A stretch of DNA of 36,237 nucleotides from an uncultured Legionella sp. (GTDB lineage Bacteria; Pseudomonadota; Gammaproteobacteria; Legionellales; Legionellaceae). The DNA lies in assembly GCA_945952115.1 (NCBI GenBank), contig CAMFHA010000016.1, forward strand, positions 1-36,237, read 5' to 3'. The position numbers were made by a program, and so were the translations under genes. Shown here in pieces: positions 33,877-36,237 of the stretch. Positions within the stretch are counted from its first letter, which is position 1. Each line of letters starts with the position of its first letter. The notes beneath the pieces were generated by a model that saw only the letters and a list, made by a program, of their open reading frames with translations, ran no database searches and was not told the DNA's origin.

Positions 33877-35961
33877 ATGAGCGACAAAGATAAAGAATCT
33901 ATTCTGAACAAAAATGAAAAGTCCTTTATAAAAGATAAAGCTAAAGAATTAGCCGCTCAATTGAAATTATATGATGTACCATTAAATGAACGAGTGGTCT
34001 GTCGAGATACTTTGGCTTTTTTGAGTGAAAATGATTTATACCAAGTAGCAGGATTCTTTTTTAAACAAGTATTGCTTCAAGTTCATCCGGACCATAATAT
34101 GGAAAAGAAAGAACTATGTAAGATAATTACCAATGGTGTTTTGATTGCGAAAGATGAGTTTTTTAGGCATGTTGCCGAAAAAATAGAAGAATCTAGTGCT
34201 GGGCAATCGCCATCACAGGAAAAAGAGCCATTAAATCAAGAAAAAAAGCCATCAAATCAAGAAAAAGACTTTTTTTCAGAAATACACTTATCAGAAAAAG
34301 ATCTGAAGTTTTATACCAATTCTTTTTTTATCGGCTCTCCTTTTGGATCTGCTGTATTTGAAAGTAAAATTCGTGGCATGAGTCAAATTATTGGAGCAGC
34401 TGGCTTGTCGCCTGAATATTCTGTTTTGATAATGAAGTTTGTACATGCCGTATTCCCAAGTATTAAATCCTCTGGTGATAATCTATTTGATGCGGTTGAA
34501 CATAATTTTATAGTATATCTTTATTTAATAGAAAATCTTTATAAAACCCGTTTCCCTGCGAATTTTCCTAGTTTTGGAGTACTAATTACTAAAATTATTC
34601 TTTCTCATGATTGGGAGGATATTCCTTGGACACAGCAAAGTTTTAGTGCGGGAAGAGGATGTAATATTTTACGTTGGTTACATGATGAAATAGCTTTTAA
34701 TTATAGGCCACAAGCTTTTCTTCCTATACAGGATAATAGAGAGACTAATGCTGAGAATGCAATTGCTTCTGACATGAATGATACTTCTACTATTTCCGCT
34801 TCTTTAAAGAATCTTCTTGAAAACCCTATGTATACAGCATTGTTTGAATTTTTTGATCCTCAAAATTATTGGGCTGGCTCTAGTAATTTCACAGCTGCTT
34901 TATCGGCTTTATTAACTCAATGGAATAATACTAACCCACAGTTTTTAGAGCCTCTTAGACATTCAATAGAGTCTCTGCATAATTTGGCTGCTGCGGAAGA
35001 TAAGAAACATGGCAAAAATTATCGCCAATATGGCCCAATGGACTTAAGCTGTATCACGCACCCTGAAAAAAGTTGGTGGGCAACTACAGTATTAGCGGAT
35101 CATCAGATAAAGTTGTCTTCTTGGGATAATGATCACATTGTTCCAAATACTGAGCGAAAAGAATCTAATATAATTCCGATGGAAGCTGAGCGCCTAATAA
35201 AAGAAAAACAACAACAGTGGTTTGCTTTTTCTCAGCAATTGCAAACCTATAGAACGGAAATTAGTGAGTTCCTTGAGACAATATCTGGATTAACATCAGT
35301 CGAACTAGAAAATGCAGAGAATGAAAGTTTTTTTAATGATCTCATGAGGCGAGCTGATGAACTCATAGAACAATATTCTAAGAAATTAGATGAAATTTTG
35401 AGCTATGAAATACGTGAGCAAATAGGTAATCTAAACTATATAATAAAATGCCAGAATGATTTTCAATTGTCTAGTAAAGAAATAATACAGGCTAAAGAAA
35501 AGTTAACGCGTGCAGTAGAAAATATACAACACAATAATAACAATACTAGGATGATTTTAAAGGAAGTAGATTCTCTTCAAGAAACTTGCGACAAATTGAT
35601 TGAAGCCATTAATGAGATTGGGCGCCAAGAAGCAATTAGACCGAAGCATCGTAAAGAAATAGCCAGTCTGGTTGGCGATATACATGTTTTTTTAGAAAAA
35701 CCGCAAACAGCTTCAGAAAATATTTATAATCGATTAGAAAAAGCAGAGCAGCAATTTAAAAATGATGGGTATATTTGGGGTCTAATCCGACCTATTTTGA
35801 ATGCTTTAATCGAAGTAGCAAATCAGCTAGGCCAAGCTTGGGCAAAATTGCAAAAAAAAGAATATACTCCTTTTTTGTTTTTTAAAAGTAAAGCACAAGA
35901 ACAGTTTGATAGCTCAAAAGAAATTCAAGATGCTAAAGCCTTGTTTAAGCCAAATACATAG
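33877..35961 (+). CDS. Large J-domain/coiled-coil protein, possible secreted effector
   Basis: A 694-aa protein without signal peptide or membrane helix. Residues ~28-100 resemble a divergent J domain: helix II VAGFFFKQVLLQ, the HPD triad at 70-72, then helix III ending KDEFFRHV. J domains stimulate Hsp70 ATPase. A Gln-Glu-Lys-Pro repeat linker follows (~111-130). Residues ~140-420 are a globular region that I do not recognise. Residues ~430-680 are strongly helical with coiled-coil character. The C-terminus is polar (KEIQDAKALFKPNT). The architecture, lack of orthologous neighbours and eukaryote-like modules recall Dot/Icm-type effectors, but that is inference: no secretion signal can be proved by eye. 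Its start has GGTGAA upstream and it appears to be a single-gene unit. Confidence 0.7.
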   Translation: MSDKDKESILNKNEKSFIKDKAKELAAQLKLYDVPLNERVVCRDTLAFLSENDLYQVAGFFFKQVLLQVHPDHNMEKKELCKIITNGVLIAKDEFFRHVAEKIEESSAGQSPSQEKEPLNQEKKPSNQEKDFFSEIHLSEKDLKFYTNSFFIGSPFGSAVFESKIRGMSQIIGAAGLSPEYSVLIMKFVHAVFPSIKSSGDNLFDAVEHNFIVYLYLIENLYKTRFPANFPSFGVLITKIILSHDWEDIPWTQQSFSAGRGCNILRWLHDEIAFNYRPQAFLPIQDNRETNAENAIASDMNDTSTISASLKNLLENPMYTALFEFFDPQNYWAGSSNFTAALSALLTQWNNTNPQFLEPLRHSIESLHNLAAAEDKKHGKNYRQYGPMDLSCITHPEKSWWATTVLADHQIKLSSWDNDHIVPNTERKESNIIPMEAERLIKEKQQQWFAFSQQLQTYRTEISEFLETISGLTSVELENAENESFFNDLMRRADELIEQYSKKLDEILSYEIREQIGNLNYIIKCQNDFQLSSKEIIQAKEKLTRAVENIQHNNNNTRMILKEVDSLQETCDKLIEAINEIGRQEAIRPKHRKEIASLVGDIHVFLEKPQTASENIYNRLEKAEQQFKNDGYIWGLIRPILNALIEVANQLGQAWAKLQKKEYTPFLFFKSKAQEQFDSSKEIQDAKALFKPNT
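34210..34269 (+). repeat. Short in-frame tandem repeat in the J-domain protein
   Basis: Three units of 18, 21 and 21 nt, each beginning CCAT and ending in an A-rich GAAAAAG-type block, encode P-S-Q-E-K-E, P-L-N-Q-E-K-K and P-S-N-Q-E-K-D. They form a flexible charged linker between the J domain and the rest of the protein. Copy number could vary between strains by slippage. Confidence 0.6.
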
Positions 35962-36047
35962 AGTACTGGCGTTAACTTAAGCACTATTTCTTTCTAAAAT
36001 GTTCCCATCTTCCTTCTATAAAAGAACGATGGGGGTTTAAGACTTCA

Positions 36048-36219
36048 TTACGCGATAACACAAGAACAAGTAGTGTGATCATAAATCTCTTCTTTTTGTT
36101 TATCCGGAGCGTGAAAGCGATGAGGGTTCTTTGCTTGCAATTCCTCATATTTAAAACAAATAGCATTTTTGTCTATAGAGCCATATATAGCCTAGTCCTA
36201 ATAAATTGATTATAATCAT
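36048..36219 (-). pseudogene. Small frameshifted gene, membrane segment then polar tail with CaaX-like end
   Basis: An ATG at 36219 opens MIIINLLGLGYIWLYRQK, a membrane-segment-like start, and this frame stops at 36151-36153. One frame over, the sequence reads NAICFKYEELQAKNPHRF and on to CSCVIA with a stop at 36048-36050. This second frame is open from 36191 and has no ATG. The two meet at an A5 run (minus strand; 36166-36170). With four A residues they would form one protein of about 56 aa. The end CVIA fits a CaaX prenylation box, though chance is possible. No clear ribosome site is seen. A third frame (35984-36166) encodes a basic 60-aa product and could instead be real. Confidence 0.35.
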
Positions 36220-36237
36220 CTATTTATGACGTACTCA

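Noticed and set aside
35971..35980. GTTAACTTAA as a second copy of the palindromic element
   Set aside because: Only 10 bp are shared and no inner arms follow; noted as a possible remnant but not annotated.

Overview
The window looks like chromosome from an AT-rich gammaproteobacterium, most likely Legionella or a close relative. The ygfB-pepP-ubiH-ubiI block diverging from zapA is the classic gammaproteobacterial arrangement. The low GC, the many lineage-specific hypothetical genes and a J-domain/coiled-coil protein fit Legionellales. The genus is inferred from gene content only.

Left third (1-15.8 kb, nearly all minus strand): a polymorphic-toxin island. A single 3888-residue Rhs/YD-repeat protein ends in a LysM domain and a hydrophobic tail. 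It is followed at once, in another frame, by a 461-codon ORF that continues the conserved tail motif and ends in a lysozyme/SLT-like toxin domain. The junction looks like a one-base deletion that split one giant toxin gene. Downstream lie two paralogous, Cys-rich, signal-peptide-bearing proteins, which are the natural candidates for periplasmic immunity proteins.

Centre (15.9-26.7 kb, plus strand): a tightly coupled seven-gene operon that appears to build, export and modify an exopolysaccharide. It encodes a BcsB-like periplasmic protein, a GH81 endo-beta-1,3-glucanase, a processive GT2 synthase without PilZ, a TPR plus outer-membrane beta-barrel protein, an ATP-grasp enzyme, a histidine phosphatase and a receiver/PIG-L deacetylase fusion. 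This is not a standard bcs, pga or pel operon. The nearest parallel I know is the poorly characterised E. coli yaiO/yaiP/yaiS set. A candidate promoter overlapped by an inverted repeat, and a six-codon leader ORF, precede the first gene. A ~130-bp palindromic element is inserted in frame near the start of the GH81 gene.

Right part: on the minus strand (26.7-31.5 kb) the ubiquinone hydroxylase operon ygfB-pepP-ubiH-ubiI plus a small unknown gene. On the plus strand are zapA, a membrane-anchored FMN glutamate-synthase-like protein and a large J-domain/coiled-coil protein that may be a secreted effector. At the right edge a small minus-strand gene appears split by one base in an A5 run; its C-terminus resembles a CaaX box.
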